Assembly (NCBI GenBank): GCA_041743085.1
Contig: JBGTNL010000104.1
Location: 37,570 to 101,569, forward strand
From: JAFMPW01 sp041743085
GTDB taxonomy: Bacteria > Bacteroidota > Bacteroidia > Flavobacteriales > Flavobacteriaceae
DNA length: 64,000 bases
Direction of reading: 5' to 3'
Positions 9,286-18,575 of the stretch are shown in pieces. The notes under the pieces were generated by a model, which did not search any database, was not told the origin of the DNA, and saw only the letters and a program-made list of their open reading frames with translations. Position 1 is the stretch's first letter. Each line of letters starts with the position of its first letter. Both the position numbers and the translations under genes were made by a program.

Positions 9286-9307
9286 CCTCCCTTTATCCAA
9301 AGGGAGG
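9286..9307. repeat. Dispersed palindromic repeat copy
   Basis: CCTCCCTTT and AAAGGGAGG pair around the loop ATCC between alaS and the GSCFA gene. There is no T tract, so it looks like a repeat copy rather than a terminator. The tail of the GSCFA gene holds a related sequence. Confidence 0.6.
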
Positions 9308-9322
9308 AGCAACAAAGCAGAA

Positions 9323-11938
9323 CTACAACAGATACTCCCTTGCCTTTTCCAAAGCATCGGGAATCCCCGCAGGGTTCTTCCCTCCGGCAGTGGCAAAGAA
9401 GGGTTGTCCGCCGCCGCCGCCCTCAATATATTTTCCAAGATCGCGGACTATGGTTCCAGCGTTTAAGTCCCTGCTTTTTACCAATTCCTTCGATATGTAA
9501 CAGGATAGGAGGGCTTTCCCGTTTTGCTCCGATGCCAGTAAAAGAAAGAGATTGTCTTTGTTGGCTCCAATCTCGAAAGAAAGATCCTTAATGCCTGCGG
9601 CGTCCAGGTCAACTTCCTGGGCTAAAAATTGTATACCATTACCTATTTCCAGTTTATTTTCCAATCCTGCCTTCAGGCCTTTGGCTTTATCGCGCAATAC
9701 CCTTTCGATTTCTTTTTTCAATTGCACGTTCTCTTCCTGCAAGACTTCAACGGCCTTTACAGGGTTTTTTGCCCCTTTTAACAAATCCTTTATCTGCTGT
9801 AATTGCCTGTTCGTCTCCGCATACAGATCCTGAACGGCGTCAGAAGTTATGGCCTCTATTCTTCGAACTCCTGCCGCAATGGCACTTTCGGAAGTAATTT
9901 TAAAATGCCAGATATCGGCTGTATTCGGCACATGGGTTCCCCCGCAAAGTTCTATGGACCTTCCAAACCTAACCGTCCTTACGGCATCACCATATTTTTC
10001 CCCGAACAGGGCAATAGCACCTTCTTCCAGCGCATGTTTCACAGATACACTTCTATTTTCCTGAAATGGTAATTGTTCATCTATACGGGCGTTGACAAAA
10101 TCTTCCACCTCCTTTATTTCATCACTGCCAAGTTTGGCAAAGTGCGAGAAATCGAATCGCAGATGTTTGGAATGAACGGCCGAACCTTTTTGTTCCACGT
10201 GCTTTCCTAATATCTCGCGGAGCGCCTGGTGCAATAGATGTGTAGCCGTATGATTACGGGCCGTTCTTTGGCGTTGTTTTTTATCAACAACCGCAGTCAA
10301 TGTCTCTTCGGTATGTTTGGGAAGGTTTTTTGTAAAATGGACAATTTCGTTGTTTTCCTTTTTGGTATCGAGAATGTAAACAACGTCACCATTGGAAACT
10401 TCCAGATACCCCTTATCGCCCACCTGGCCTCCGCCTTCGGGATAAAAGGGCGTAAGGTTGAACACCAATTGGTATTGTTCCCCTTCTTTCTTTGAGTTTA
10501 CCTTTCTGTATTTTACCAATTGTACCTGTGCTTGGAGCGTATCGTAGCCCACAAATTCCTGTTCCGCTTCTGCCATAAGGATGGTCCAGTCCTCTTTTGA
10601 AACTTCGGATGCGGATTTGGAGCGGTCCTTTTGTTGCTGCATGGCATTATCAAAACCTTCCACATCGAGCTCATACCCCCGTTCCTTCAATATAAGTGCG
10701 GTAAGGTCTATTGGAAATCCAAAGGTATCGTAAAGTTCAAATGCCTTCTGACCGTTAACTACTTTGGTTTCACTTCCGGAAATGACGTTATCCAACAGCA
10801 GCAGGCCTTGTTCCAAAGTTTTCAAAAATGAATGTTCCTCTTCCCGTATGACATTTTCAATCAGTTGGCGTTGCTTTTTCAATTCCGGAAACGCCATGCC
10901 CATGGTCTCAATTAAAACCTTAACGAGCAGAAACATAAAAGGCTCTTTGGTATCCAGGAAAGTAAATCCATAGCGGACAGCTCTCCGCAATATTCTTCGG
11001 ATCACATAGCCCGCTCCGGTATTCCCGGGCAATTGCCCATCTGCAATAGCAAACGAGACGGCTCTTATATGGTCAGCAATTACCCGGATAGCAACATCGG
11101 ACTTGTTGTCCCCTCCATATTCCGAGTTGGTAATCGTCTCTATCTCGCGAATTATAGGTGTAAAAACATCTGTATCGTAATTGGATTGCACTCCCTGCAG
11201 CACCATGCACAACCGCTCAAATCCCATCCCCGTATCTATGTGCTTCGCAGGTAACGGTTCTAAATTTCCATTGGCCTTCCTGTTGTACTGAATGAAAACG
11301 AGGTTCCATATTTCTACTACCAACGGATGGTCCCTGTTTACCAATGAAGCTCCGCCAACCAAGGCTTTTTCTTCTGCCGGCCGAAGATCAACATGGATTT
11401 CCGAGCAGGGGCCACAGGGGCCCTGATCTCCCATTTCCCAGAAATTGTCCTCCTTATCTCCCATGATGATCCTGTCCTCCGGTAAAATGGCCTTCCACAG
11501 GTCATAAGCCTCCTTGTCCATTTCCAGGTTCTCGGCATCTTCGCTTCCTTTAAAGACTGAGGCATAGAGGCTATCCTTATCAATTTTGCAGACTTCCGTC
11601 AAGAATTCCCATGCCCATTCAATAGCTTCCTTCTTAAAATAATCCCCAAAACTCCAGTTGCCCAGCATTTCGAACATGGTATGGTGATAGGTATCCCTGC
11701 CCACTTCTTCAAGGTCGTTGTGCTTGCCACTTACTCTAAGGCATTTCTGCGTATCGGCAACCCTCTTATTTTTTGGTGCCGTATTGCCAAGAAAGAACTC
11801 CTTAAACTGATTCATTCCGGCGTTGGTAAACATCAAGGTAGGATCGTCTTTGATTACCATGGGCGCGGAAGGAACAATTTTGTGGTTTTTTCCTTCAAAA
11901 AAAGATAAAAAATGAGTCCTGATTTCCTTGGAATTCAT
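9323..11938 (-). CDS. alaS: Alanyl-tRNA synthetase
   Basis: An 871-residue enzyme that charges tRNA-Ala, of usual length. The N-terminal class II catalytic core starts MNSKEIRTHFLSFFEGKNHKIVPSAP and includes LMFTNAGMNQFKEFFLG. The editing domain shows HTATHLLHQALREILG and SIELCGGTHV, the metal-binding His and Cys sites. The C-terminal DHHA1 region ends with GGGGGQPFFATAGGKNPAG. It is transcribed away from the M23 peptidase gene across a spacer of about 100 bp. Confidence 0.98.
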   Translation of the reverse strand: MNSKEIRTHFLSFFEGKNHKIVPSAPMVIKDDPTLMFTNAGMNQFKEFFLGNTAPKNKRVADTQKCLRVSGKHNDLEEVGRDTYHHTMFEMLGNWSFGDYFKKEAIEWAWEFLTEVCKIDKDSLYASVFKGSEDAENLEMDKEAYDLWKAILPEDRIIMGDKEDNFWEMGDQGPCGPCSEIHVDLRPAEEKALVGGASLVNRDHPLVVEIWNLVFIQYNRKANGNLEPLPAKHIDTGMGFERLCMVLQGVQSNYDTDVFTPIIREIETITNSEYGGDNKSDVAIRVIADHIRAVSFAIADGQLPGNTGAGYVIRRILRRAVRYGFTFLDTKEPFMFLLVKVLIETMGMAFPELKKQRQLIENVIREEEHSFLKTLEQGLLLLDNVISGSETKVVNGQKAFELYDTFGFPIDLTALILKERGYELDVEGFDNAMQQQKDRSKSASEVSKEDWTILMAEAEQEFVGYDTLQAQVQLVKYRKVNSKKEGEQYQLVFNLTPFYPEGGGQVGDKGYLEVSNGDVVYILDTKKENNEIVHFTKNLPKHTEETLTAVVDKKQRQRTARNHTATHLLHQALREILGKHVEQKGSAVHSKHLRFDFSHFAKLGSDEIKEVEDFVNARIDEQLPFQENRSVSVKHALEEGAIALFGEKYGDAVRTVRFGRSIELCGGTHVPNTADIWHFKITSESAIAAGVRRIEAITSDAVQDLYAETNRQLQQIKDLLKGAKNPVKAVEVLQEENVQLKKEIERVLRDKAKGLKAGLENKLEIGNGIQFLAQEVDLDAAGIKDLSFEIGANKDNLFLLLASEQNGKALLSCYISKELVKSRDLNAGTIVRDLGKYIEGGGGGQPFFATAGGKNPAGIPDALEKAREYLL

Positions 11939-12042
11939 ATAAAATGCGAAGGTTTTGCTAATTTTAACAATTTATACAAAACAATTTTTATATTTGTTTG
12001 TTCTGATAAAACGAAAGCACAAAAATAGGATAAAATCCATAC

Positions 12043-13020
12043 ATGTCTAAAGTAAAATACTATTACGATCCGGACACTCTTTCGTATCGAAAGATAGAGC
12101 CAAAGAAATCCAGGCGATATAGAAATATTCTGTTATTTGTACTGGCTTCTGCACTATTTGGCTTTTTGGGTCTTACCCTTTTACTCAACACCAATCTCCT
12201 AAATACGCCCAGGGAACTTTCACTGAACAGGGAGGTAAAAAATTATGAACTTCGGTTTGAGTTATTGAATAAAAAGATGGAGCAGATGGAAAATGTGCTC
12301 ACCAATATTGAAGACAGGGACAACAATATTTACAGGCTTTATTTTGAGGCTAATCCCATCCCCGAGGAACAACGCCGTGCCGGTTTTGGAGGGGTAAACC
12401 GATATAAATCACTGGAAGGTTTCAATAATTCAGAAATGATCACTGCAACTACCAAGCGCCTGGACATCGTTCAAAAGCAGATGGTAATTCAGTCCAAATC
12501 TCTGGATGAGATCACCAAACTTGCTGAAGAAAAGGAAAAGTTGCTGGCTGCCATCCCGGCCATTCAACCCATTAACAATGATGACCTAAACAACATGGCC
12601 TCAGGTTACGGATGGCGATCAGATCCTTTTACCAAGGCCAGAAAAATGCATCGGGGAATGGATTTTTCCGCTCCCAAAGGTTCTCCCATATATGCTACCG
12701 GTGATGGAAAGGTAAAACGGGCCGATAACAACTCCTCAGGTTATGGTAAACACATCAGAATAGATCACGGATATGGGTATGTTACGCTCTATGGACACCT
12801 GAGCAAGTATAACGTTAACAGGGGACAAAAGGTGAGGCGGGGAGATCTTATAGGGTTCGTTGGAAGTACGGGGAGGTCAGAGGCACCCCATCTTCATTAT
12901 GAGGTTTGGAAAGACGAAGAGCGGATTAATCCTATTAATTTCTATTATGGGAGTTTGTCTGCCCAGGAATTTGAAAACATGCTGAAATATGCTAATCAGG
13001 AAAACCAATCGCTGGATTAA
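12043..13020 (+). CDS. M23 family membrane-anchored metallopeptidase
   Basis: A 325-residue peptidoglycan endopeptidase or regulator. It has a cytoplasmic N-terminus, one membrane span at about 27-50 (ILLFVLASALFGFLGLTLLL), a coiled-coil region, and a C-terminal LytM/M23 domain with HRGMDFSAPKGSPIYATGDG and HLHYEVW as zinc-ligand motifs. The residues appear intact, so it may be active. The stop overlaps the start of the MerR gene (TAATG). Confidence 0.94.
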   Translation: MSKVKYYYDPDTLSYRKIEPKKSRRYRNILLFVLASALFGFLGLTLLLNTNLLNTPRELSLNREVKNYELRFELLNKKMEQMENVLTNIEDRDNNIYRLYFEANPIPEEQRRAGFGGVNRYKSLEGFNNSEMITATTKRLDIVQKQMVIQSKSLDEITKLAEEKEKLLAAIPAIQPINNDDLNNMASGYGWRSDPFTKARKMHRGMDFSAPKGSPIYATGDGKVKRADNNSSGYGKHIRIDHGYGYVTLYGHLSKYNVNRGQKVRRGDLIGFVGSTGRSEAPHLHYEVWKDEERINPINFYYGSLSAQEFENMLKYANQENQSLD

Positions 13021-13349
13021 TGCAAATAGATTTACCTGAAAAAAGATACTATGGAATTGGTGAGGTGGCGAGGGCATTTGATGTCAATACCTCGCTGATC
13101 CGATTCTGGGAAAAGGAATTTGATCTCATCCAACCCAAAAAAAATGCGAAGGGAAACCGAAAATTCACTCCAAAAGACATTCAGAATCTTCAATTAATTT
13201 ACCATCTCGTAAAAGAACGCGGCTTTACCCTGGAAGGAGCCAAGATCCACTTGAAGGAAGAGCGACAGAAGACCTTATCCAATTTTGACATCATCCAGAA
13301 ATTGGAACGTATCAAAACGGAGCTGATCAAAATAAAGAATCAACTATAA
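13020..13349 (+). CDS. MerR-family transcriptional regulator
   Basis: A 109-residue DNA-binding protein with an N-terminal winged helix (YYGIGEVARAFDVNTSLIRFWEKEF) and a short helical tail. It has no obvious effector domain. It overlaps the M23 gene by one base, a pairing commonly seen in Flavobacteriia, which suggests a link to cell-envelope control. Confidence 0.9.
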   Translation: MQIDLPEKRYYGIGEVARAFDVNTSLIRFWEKEFDLIQPKKNAKGNRKFTPKDIQNLQLIYHLVKERGFTLEGAKIHLKEERQKTLSNFDIIQKLERIKTELIKIKNQL

Positions 13350-13373
13350 TTTAACTCAAAACACTACACGAAA

Positions 13374-13973
13374 ATGAAAAAATGGTTAATCCCAGTGATC
13401 ATACTGGTTATCATTGCAATTGGAGTTTACCAATGGGGCGTAAGTTTCAATAATACCGCGGTTACTTATGAGGCGGATGCAAAAACAGCCTGGTCTAACG
13501 TGGAAAGCGCCTACCAACGAAGAAATGATCTTATCGGAAATTTGGTGAAAACCGTGCAGGGGGCGGCCGACTTCGAAAAGGAAACGTTGGAAGACGTTAT
13601 ACAGGCCAGAGCAGACGCCACTAATACCACAATAGATGTTGGTGATTTGACCCCTGAAAAAATGGCTGCTTTCCAGCAGGCACAGGCCGGACTTACAGGT
13701 GCACTCAATAGGTTAATGGTAGTTGTAGAGCGATATCCGGAGCTCAAGGCAAATCAAAACTTTCTGGAATTGCAATCGCAATTGGAGGGAACGGAAAACA
13801 GGATCAATGTAGAACGGAACAGATTCAATGAGAAGGTAAATATCTATGACATACATACCACTAAATTCCCGAATAAACTGCTGGCAGGTTGGTTTGGTTT
13901 TGATGAGATGGCACGTTATAATGCAGATCCCGGATCTGAGCAGGCACCCGACGTGAACTTTGAATTTGATTGA
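13374..13973 (+). CDS. lemA: LemA family protein
   Basis: A 199-residue membrane protein with an N-terminal span (WLIPVIILVIIAIGVYQWG) and a long helical LemA domain containing AYQRRNDLIGNLVKTVQG. It is followed 4 bp later by two TPM-domain genes. LemA-TPM clusters are common, and the proteins are thought to act together at the membrane; the exact role is not known. Confidence 0.95.
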   Translation: MKKWLIPVIILVIIAIGVYQWGVSFNNTAVTYEADAKTAWSNVESAYQRRNDLIGNLVKTVQGAADFEKETLEDVIQARADATNTTIDVGDLTPEKMAAFQQAQAGLTGALNRLMVVVERYPELKANQNFLELQSQLEGTENRINVERNRFNEKVNIYDIHTTKFPNKLLAGWFGFDEMARYNADPGSEQAPDVNFEFD

Positions 13974-13976
13974 TCC

Positions 13977-14420
13977 ATGCCAACCACCAAGGTAGAAGCA
14001 TTTTTAACCCCTCAGGAAGAGCAGGAAATTGTTGATGCTGTCCTGGAAGCCGAAAAAAATACCTCGGGCGAAATCCGGGTGCATATCGAAGACACTTCTA
14101 CTCTTGATCATTACGAAAGGGCTAAGGAAGTTTTCCATGTCCTTAAGATGGACAATACCAGGGAGGGTAACGGGATCCTGATCTATGTGGCCGTAACGGA
14201 TAGAAAATTCGTCATCTACGGTGACAAAGGCATTAATGCCGTTGTGTCTGCCGGTTTTTGGGATAGCACAAAAGATGTTATTCAGAAATATTTTAAAAAA
14301 GGGGAATTTAAAAAAGGGATCGTTCAGGGAGTTCTTAAAGCCGGGAACGAATTGAAAACACATTTTCCCTGGCAACCCGATGATACTAATGAACTACGCA
14401 ATGAAGTATCTAGGGGGTAG
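13977..14420 (+). CDS. TPM-domain protein, soluble form
   Basis: A 147-residue TPM (YgcG/TLP18.3/Psb32) domain protein with no signal peptide. The segment AVLEAEKNTSGEIRVHIED and GNGILIYVAVTDRKFVIYGDKGI are typical. It overlaps the next gene by up to 41 bp depending on which start is used there, so the two are coupled. Confidence 0.9.
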   Translation: MPTTKVEAFLTPQEEQEIVDAVLEAEKNTSGEIRVHIEDTSTLDHYERAKEVFHVLKMDNTREGNGILIYVAVTDRKFVIYGDKGINAVVSAGFWDSTKDVIQKYFKKGEFKKGIVQGVLKAGNELKTHFPWQPDDTNELRNEVSRG

Positions 14421-15195
14421 TTTTTTTCTTTTTTTGCTTTGTTGCACACTCCAGGCACAATTTAAAATTCCTGAAAAACCGAAGGAGCAGACCAGCGTTT
14501 ATGACTACATTGGACTCCTGTCTAAAACCCAAAAAACAAGTCTGGAACAGAAGCTTGTTGGCTATTCGGACAGCACTTCTACTCAGATCGTAATCGCCAT
14601 CATAAACTCAACGGAAGGAGAGAACATTAATTATCTCGGAGCACAATGGGGTCAAAAATGGGGTATCGGCCAGGCCAACCAAGATAACGGAATACTGGTA
14701 TTGCTTGCAAAAGGAGACCGTCGAATAGCGATAAATTCCGGATATGGCGTGGAAGGTTCACTGACCGATGCGCTGTCAAAAAGGATCATCGAAAAGGTCA
14801 TCATCCCGGAATTTAAGAAGGACGATTACTACGGTGGATTGGTCAGGGGGTCCGGTGCCATATTTGCGGTCCTTAATGGTGAATTTAAGGAGGAAAGATC
14901 CTTTGGTGAAGGCGAATCACCATTTCCTTTTCAATCAATTTTACCTTTTATTATCTTCTTTGTAATAGTTATCATTTTAGCAACCCGTAACCGGAGAAAG
15001 GGAGGTGGCAAAGGAGGCAACCGTTCTTCCGGCATGAATCTCTGGGATTTTATTATCCTGAGCAATATGGGGCGCAGCGGCGGCTCACGGTCTTCCGGTA
15101 ATTTCGGTGGAGGTGGGGGTTTTGGTGGTGGAGGATTCGGTGGGGGTTTCGGAGGCGGCGGCTTTGGCGGTGGTGGTGCGTCCGGGGGATGGTGA
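14380..15195 (+). CDS. TPM-domain protein with signal peptide and Gly-rich tail (YgcG-like)
   Basis: An approximately 265-residue envelope protein with a signal peptide (YLGGSFFLFLLCCTLQAQ), a TPM domain (YDYIGLLSKTQKTSLEQKL, DNGILVLLAKGDRRIAIN), a membrane span (FQSILPFIIFFVIVIILA) and a Gly/Phe-rich C-terminus ending in GGGGASGGW. Three candidate ATG starts lie at 14380, 14389 and 14401; the last puts the signal closest to the N-terminus. It is the last gene of the lemA cluster. Confidence 0.9.
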   Translation: MILMNYAMKYLGGSFFLFLLCCTLQAQFKIPEKPKEQTSVYDYIGLLSKTQKTSLEQKLVGYSDSTSTQIVIAIINSTEGENINYLGAQWGQKWGIGQANQDNGILVLLAKGDRRIAINSGYGVEGSLTDALSKRIIEKVIIPEFKKDDYYGGLVRGSGAIFAVLNGEFKEERSFGEGESPFPFQSILPFIIFFVIVIILATRNRRKGGGKGGNRSSGMNLWDFIILSNMGRSGGSRSSGNFGGGGGFGGGGFGGGFGGGGFGGGGASGGW

Positions 15196-15395
15196 TTTTG
15201 AATTGGGCAGTATTCAGTGAGGATTCAATCAACAGTTAAAGCTCAAGTATAAAATTAGATGGAAATTCTTAGTTTGTCATTTCATTTTGCCATGACGGCT
15301 TTGTGTAGGCAGTGGTGGGTGGCGGATGGTGATCAATGAAGAGGAATCCGTCTACAGGTTTTTTTATTTACCGCTTAGCGTAGCATTTGGCAATC

Positions 15396-16700
15396 CTACT
15401 TCTTTCGCATAAAAATAGTTACCGGTACTCCTTTAAAATCAAAGTTCTCCCGCAATTTGTTTTCAAGAAAGCGCTTATAAGGTTCCTTTACATACTGGGG
15501 TAAATTACAGAAAAACGCAAATTGGGGGTAAGGGGTTGGCAATTGCGTGATGTATTTAATTTTTACATATTTTCCTTTGTAGGCCGGGGGCGGGGTATGT
15601 TCAATGATGGGTAAAAGAACATCGTTCAGCTTCCGGGTCTTTATCTTTTTTGACCGGTTCTTATACACTTCAACAGCCGTTTCAACAGCTCTAAAAATTC
15701 GTTGTTTCGTCAATACCGAAATAAAGAGAACAGGTACATCTGTAAATGGTTGAATGGCCTGATGTATCTTTTGAGTGTATTGTTTCATGGTATTGGTTTC
15801 CTTGTCCTCTACCAAATCCCATTTGTTTACCAAAATGACAATCCCTTTGTTATTGCGCTGTGCGAGCCAGAAAATATTTTCAACCTGCCCGTCAAAACCG
15901 CGCATGGCATCTAAAATCAGCAAACAAACATCGGAGTGCTCAATAGCTCTTACAGACCGCATTACAGAATAGAACTCCAGGTCTTCCCGCACCTTGGCCT
16001 TTCTGCGTATACCAGCAGTATCTACAAGATTAAACTCAAACCCAAAACGGTTGTATCTGGTATCTATACTATCCCTCGTTGTTCCGGCAATAGCTGTCAC
16101 TATATAACGTTCCTCCCCGATAAGGGCGTTAATAAAGGAGGACTTCCCCGCATTGGGCCTTCCCACGACCGCAAACCTTGGCAGTTCATCTTCAGGCGCT
16201 TCACTCTCCGGTAATACCTTTACCAACTCGTCCAACAATTCTCCTGTACCGCTTCCGTTAATGCTGGAGAGGGTATAGTAATCCCCAAGCCCCAGTGCGT
16301 AAAATTCCACAGCATCTTCAGCCCTTTTCGCGTTGTCCACTTTGTTGATAGCCAACAAAACAGGTTTATTCACCCTTCGCAACAATTCAGCAACATCTTC
16401 ATCCATCGCGGTTATGCCCGTTTCAACATCCACCATAAAAATAATGGCATCTGCCTCGTCTATCGCCAGTTCAACCTGTTTATCAATTTCCTGTTCAAAG
16501 ATATCGTCACTACCCAGGACATATCCACCGGTATCGATAAGCGAAAAATCCTTTCCATTCCAATCGCTCTTTCCATAATGACGATCACGCGTTACGCCAC
16601 TGGCAGCATCTACAATAGCCTCCCGGCGTTGAATTAAACGGTTAAAAAAAGTTGATTTCCCCACATTGGGCCTTCCCACAATGGCAACAATTGCACCCAT
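15396..16700 (-). CDS. der: Ribosome biogenesis GTPase Der
   Basis: A 434-residue double-GTPase that acts in 50S subunit assembly. The two G domains are visible: GRPNVGKSTFFN with NKVD in the first and GRPNAGKSSFIN with NKWD in the second. A C-terminal KH-like domain ends ENFDFKGVPVTIFMRKK. The start MGAIVAIVG is preferred over an ATG two codons upstream. Confidence 0.97.
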   Translation of the reverse strand: MGAIVAIVGRPNVGKSTFFNRLIQRREAIVDAASGVTRDRHYGKSDWNGKDFSLIDTGGYVLGSDDIFEQEIDKQVELAIDEADAIIFMVDVETGITAMDEDVAELLRRVNKPVLLAINKVDNAKRAEDAVEFYALGLGDYYTLSSINGSGTGELLDELVKVLPESEAPEDELPRFAVVGRPNAGKSSFINALIGEERYIVTAIAGTTRDSIDTRYNRFGFEFNLVDTAGIRRKAKVREDLEFYSVMRSVRAIEHSDVCLLILDAMRGFDGQVENIFWLAQRNNKGIVILVNKWDLVEDKETNTMKQYTQKIHQAIQPFTDVPVLFISVLTKQRIFRAVETAVEVYKNRSKKIKTRKLNDVLLPIIEHTPPPAYKGKYVKIKYITQLPTPYPQFAFFCNLPQYVKEPYKRFLENKLRENFDFKGVPVTIFMRKK

Positions 16701-16760
16701 AACCAAAAATTAGGCAACAAAGGTAATGCTAATAGATATTGGATTAAAAATAAAGTTGAT

Positions 16761-17459
16761 TTATCCGAAGCGAAAGAGGGCGTTTTTACTAATTCCGGCC
16801 AGATATTTTTCACCTGCCTCCCGTGCCCGGGCTACCTTTGCAGGGGAGCCATATGCGATAACATTATTTTTGAGGTCCCTGATCACCAAAGATCCGGCGC
16901 CTACTACGGTATGCTCGCCGATAGTGATATTTTCAATGACTTTGGAGCCAAGTGAGATTGCAGAATAACTCCCAAGCGTGAAGTTTCCCCCGGTACAGAC
17001 GCCAGAAGCCAGACTTGTAAAGTCGCTCATATACCCGTCATGTCCAAGGGATGAATTTGTGTTTAAAATACAATGATCGGCTATTATAGAATTGGCATTT
17101 ACAATTACTCCGGGAACGATGACGGCACCCTTACCTATGGTGACATCCTTTCCAATTACCGCATTAGGGTGGATCGCATTAATAAAATTAAATTCGGGTA
17201 CAATATTCATCACCTTTTCAACAACTGCACTTCTGGTCCAGTTATCACCTATGGCAACGATACCGCCGGACAAATTAAATTTTTCTAACAGTTTGGGAAG
17301 GTCATATTCGCTTCCTAAAATTTCATATCCATTCCGCTTCCGACCCTTTTTTTTTAAAGAATCAACGAAGCCGATCATGTTGTACTTGCCTTCCCTTTCA
17401 ATACAATCAAGGACAACACTACCATGACCTGATGCGCCAATAATCACTACATTCTTCAC
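16761..17459 (-). CDS. PglD/NeuD-type sugar O-acyltransferase
   Basis: A 232-residue protein with an N-terminal Rossmann-like part (VVIIGASGHGSVVLDCIE) and a left-handed beta-helix of hexapeptide repeats (for example IGKGAVIVPGVIVNANSIIA). This is the PglD/NeuD acetyltransferase pattern, acting on sugars in glycan synthesis. The catalytic His is probably in HGSVVLD or in the LGHDGYMSDF segment. No glycan cluster lies nearby, so the substrate is open. Confidence 0.88.
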   Translation of the reverse strand: MKNVVIIGASGHGSVVLDCIEREGKYNMIGFVDSLKKKGRKRNGYEILGSEYDLPKLLEKFNLSGGIVAIGDNWTRSAVVEKVMNIVPEFNFINAIHPNAVIGKDVTIGKGAVIVPGVIVNANSIIADHCILNTNSSLGHDGYMSDFTSLASGVCTGGNFTLGSYSAISLGSKVIENITIGEHTVVGAGSLVIRDLKNNVIAYGSPAKVARAREAGEKYLAGISKNALFRFG

Positions 17460-17543
17460 AATTTCGGGGGATTTTGTGCAGTTTGTCGGTAAAATACTAT
17501 ATATTACCGATCAATCAAATATAGGTAAAGCGAACTCTTAAAT

Positions 17544-17580
17544 AGGTAATTTCTTACTTTTATCGATAAAAGAATTACCT
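17544..17580. promoter_or_regulatory. Nested inverted repeat upstream of the acyltransferase gene
   Basis: AGGTAATT (17544-17551) is inverted as AATTACCT (17573-17580), and between them CTTTTATCGATAAAAG is a perfect 16-bp palindrome. It lies about 85 bp before the start of the leftward acyltransferase gene, in the spacer downstream of era, and could be an operator or a weak terminator. Confidence 0.45.
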
Positions 17581-17687
17581 CAAAAAGTATATCCTATTGG
17601 TTAAATGAGACTTAACTGAATTACCATACAATTGAATAATTACTTTGTGTCCATGGCTTAATAGAGGAAATCCTGAAATACTAAATT

Positions 17688-18575
17688 CTACTTTGGATCA
17701 TATCCGAATCTTCGGAGTTGTTTAGGATTGCTCCTCCAATTTTTATTGACTTTCACGTACAGTTCCAAATGGATTTGTTTATCAAAGAATTTTTCCAGGT
17801 CTTTTCTTGCCTCCACCCCCACCCTTTTTAAAGCACTGCCCTTATGACCAATAATAATCCCTTTTTGTGATTCGCGTTCAACCATAATAACGGATCGCAT
17901 ACGAATGATCTTTTCGTCTTCAAAAAATTCTTCAGTGTCTATTTCCACGGCATACGGAATCTCCTTTTTGTAATGCTTTAAAATCTTTTCCCGAATGGCT
18001 TCGTTCACAAAGAATCGTTCCGGCTTATCGGTTAATTGATCTTTAGGATAGTATGCTGGCGCTTCCGGAAGCAGGGCCACTATGCGCTTAAAAACTTCCG
18101 CCACATTAAAATTTTGAAGTGCCGAAATGGGATGTATCTCTGCTTCAGGCAATTTTTCCTGCCAATACTGCACTTGTTCTTCCAGGACGGACTGCTCAGA
18201 TGTATCAATTTTGTTCAATAACAACAATACCGGAATGGTACTGTTTCCGATCTTATTAAAAAAATCCCCATCCTTTAGTGCCCGTTCACCAATTTCCACT
18301 ATATACAACAGAACGTCCGCATCCTCCAAAGCCGTCTTCACAAAATCCATCATGAAGTTTTGTAATTCATATGCAGGTTTAATGATCCCCGGGGTATCGG
18401 ATAAGATCACCTGAAAATGTTCTCCGTTTACAATACCCAAGATTCTGTGTCTTGTAGTCTGTGCCTTGGAGGTAATGATAGAAAGCTTCTCGCCCACAAA
18501 TGCGTTCATCAAGGTGGACTTCCCCACATTGGGGTTTCCAATAATATTTACAAATCCGGCCTTATGTGTTGCCAT
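17688..18575 (-). CDS. era: GTPase Era
   Basis: A 295-residue GTPase that binds 16S rRNA in 30S maturation. G motifs GNPNVGKSTLMN, DTPG and LNKID are present, and the C-terminal KH domain shows GIIIGHKGSALKRVG. Its start overlaps the 3' end of the symporter gene by 14 bp, so the two are cotranscribed. Confidence 0.97.
   Translation of the reverse strand: MATHKAGFVNIIGNPNVGKSTLMNAFVGEKLSIITSKAQTTRHRILGIVNGEHFQVILSDTPGIIKPAYELQNFMMDFVKTALEDADVLLYIVEIGERALKDGDFFNKIGNSTIPVLLLLNKIDTSEQSVLEEQVQYWQEKLPEAEIHPISALQNFNVAEVFKRIVALLPEAPAYYPKDQLTDKPERFFVNEAIREKILKHYKKEIPYAVEIDTEEFFEDEKIIRMRSVIMVERESQKGIIIGHKGSALKRVGVEARKDLEKFFDKQIHLELYVKVNKNWRSNPKQLRRFGYDPK

Noticed and set aside
9286..9307. Terminator of alaS
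   Set aside because: The stem is good but no T tract follows on the leftward strand, and the sequence belongs to a dispersed repeat type.
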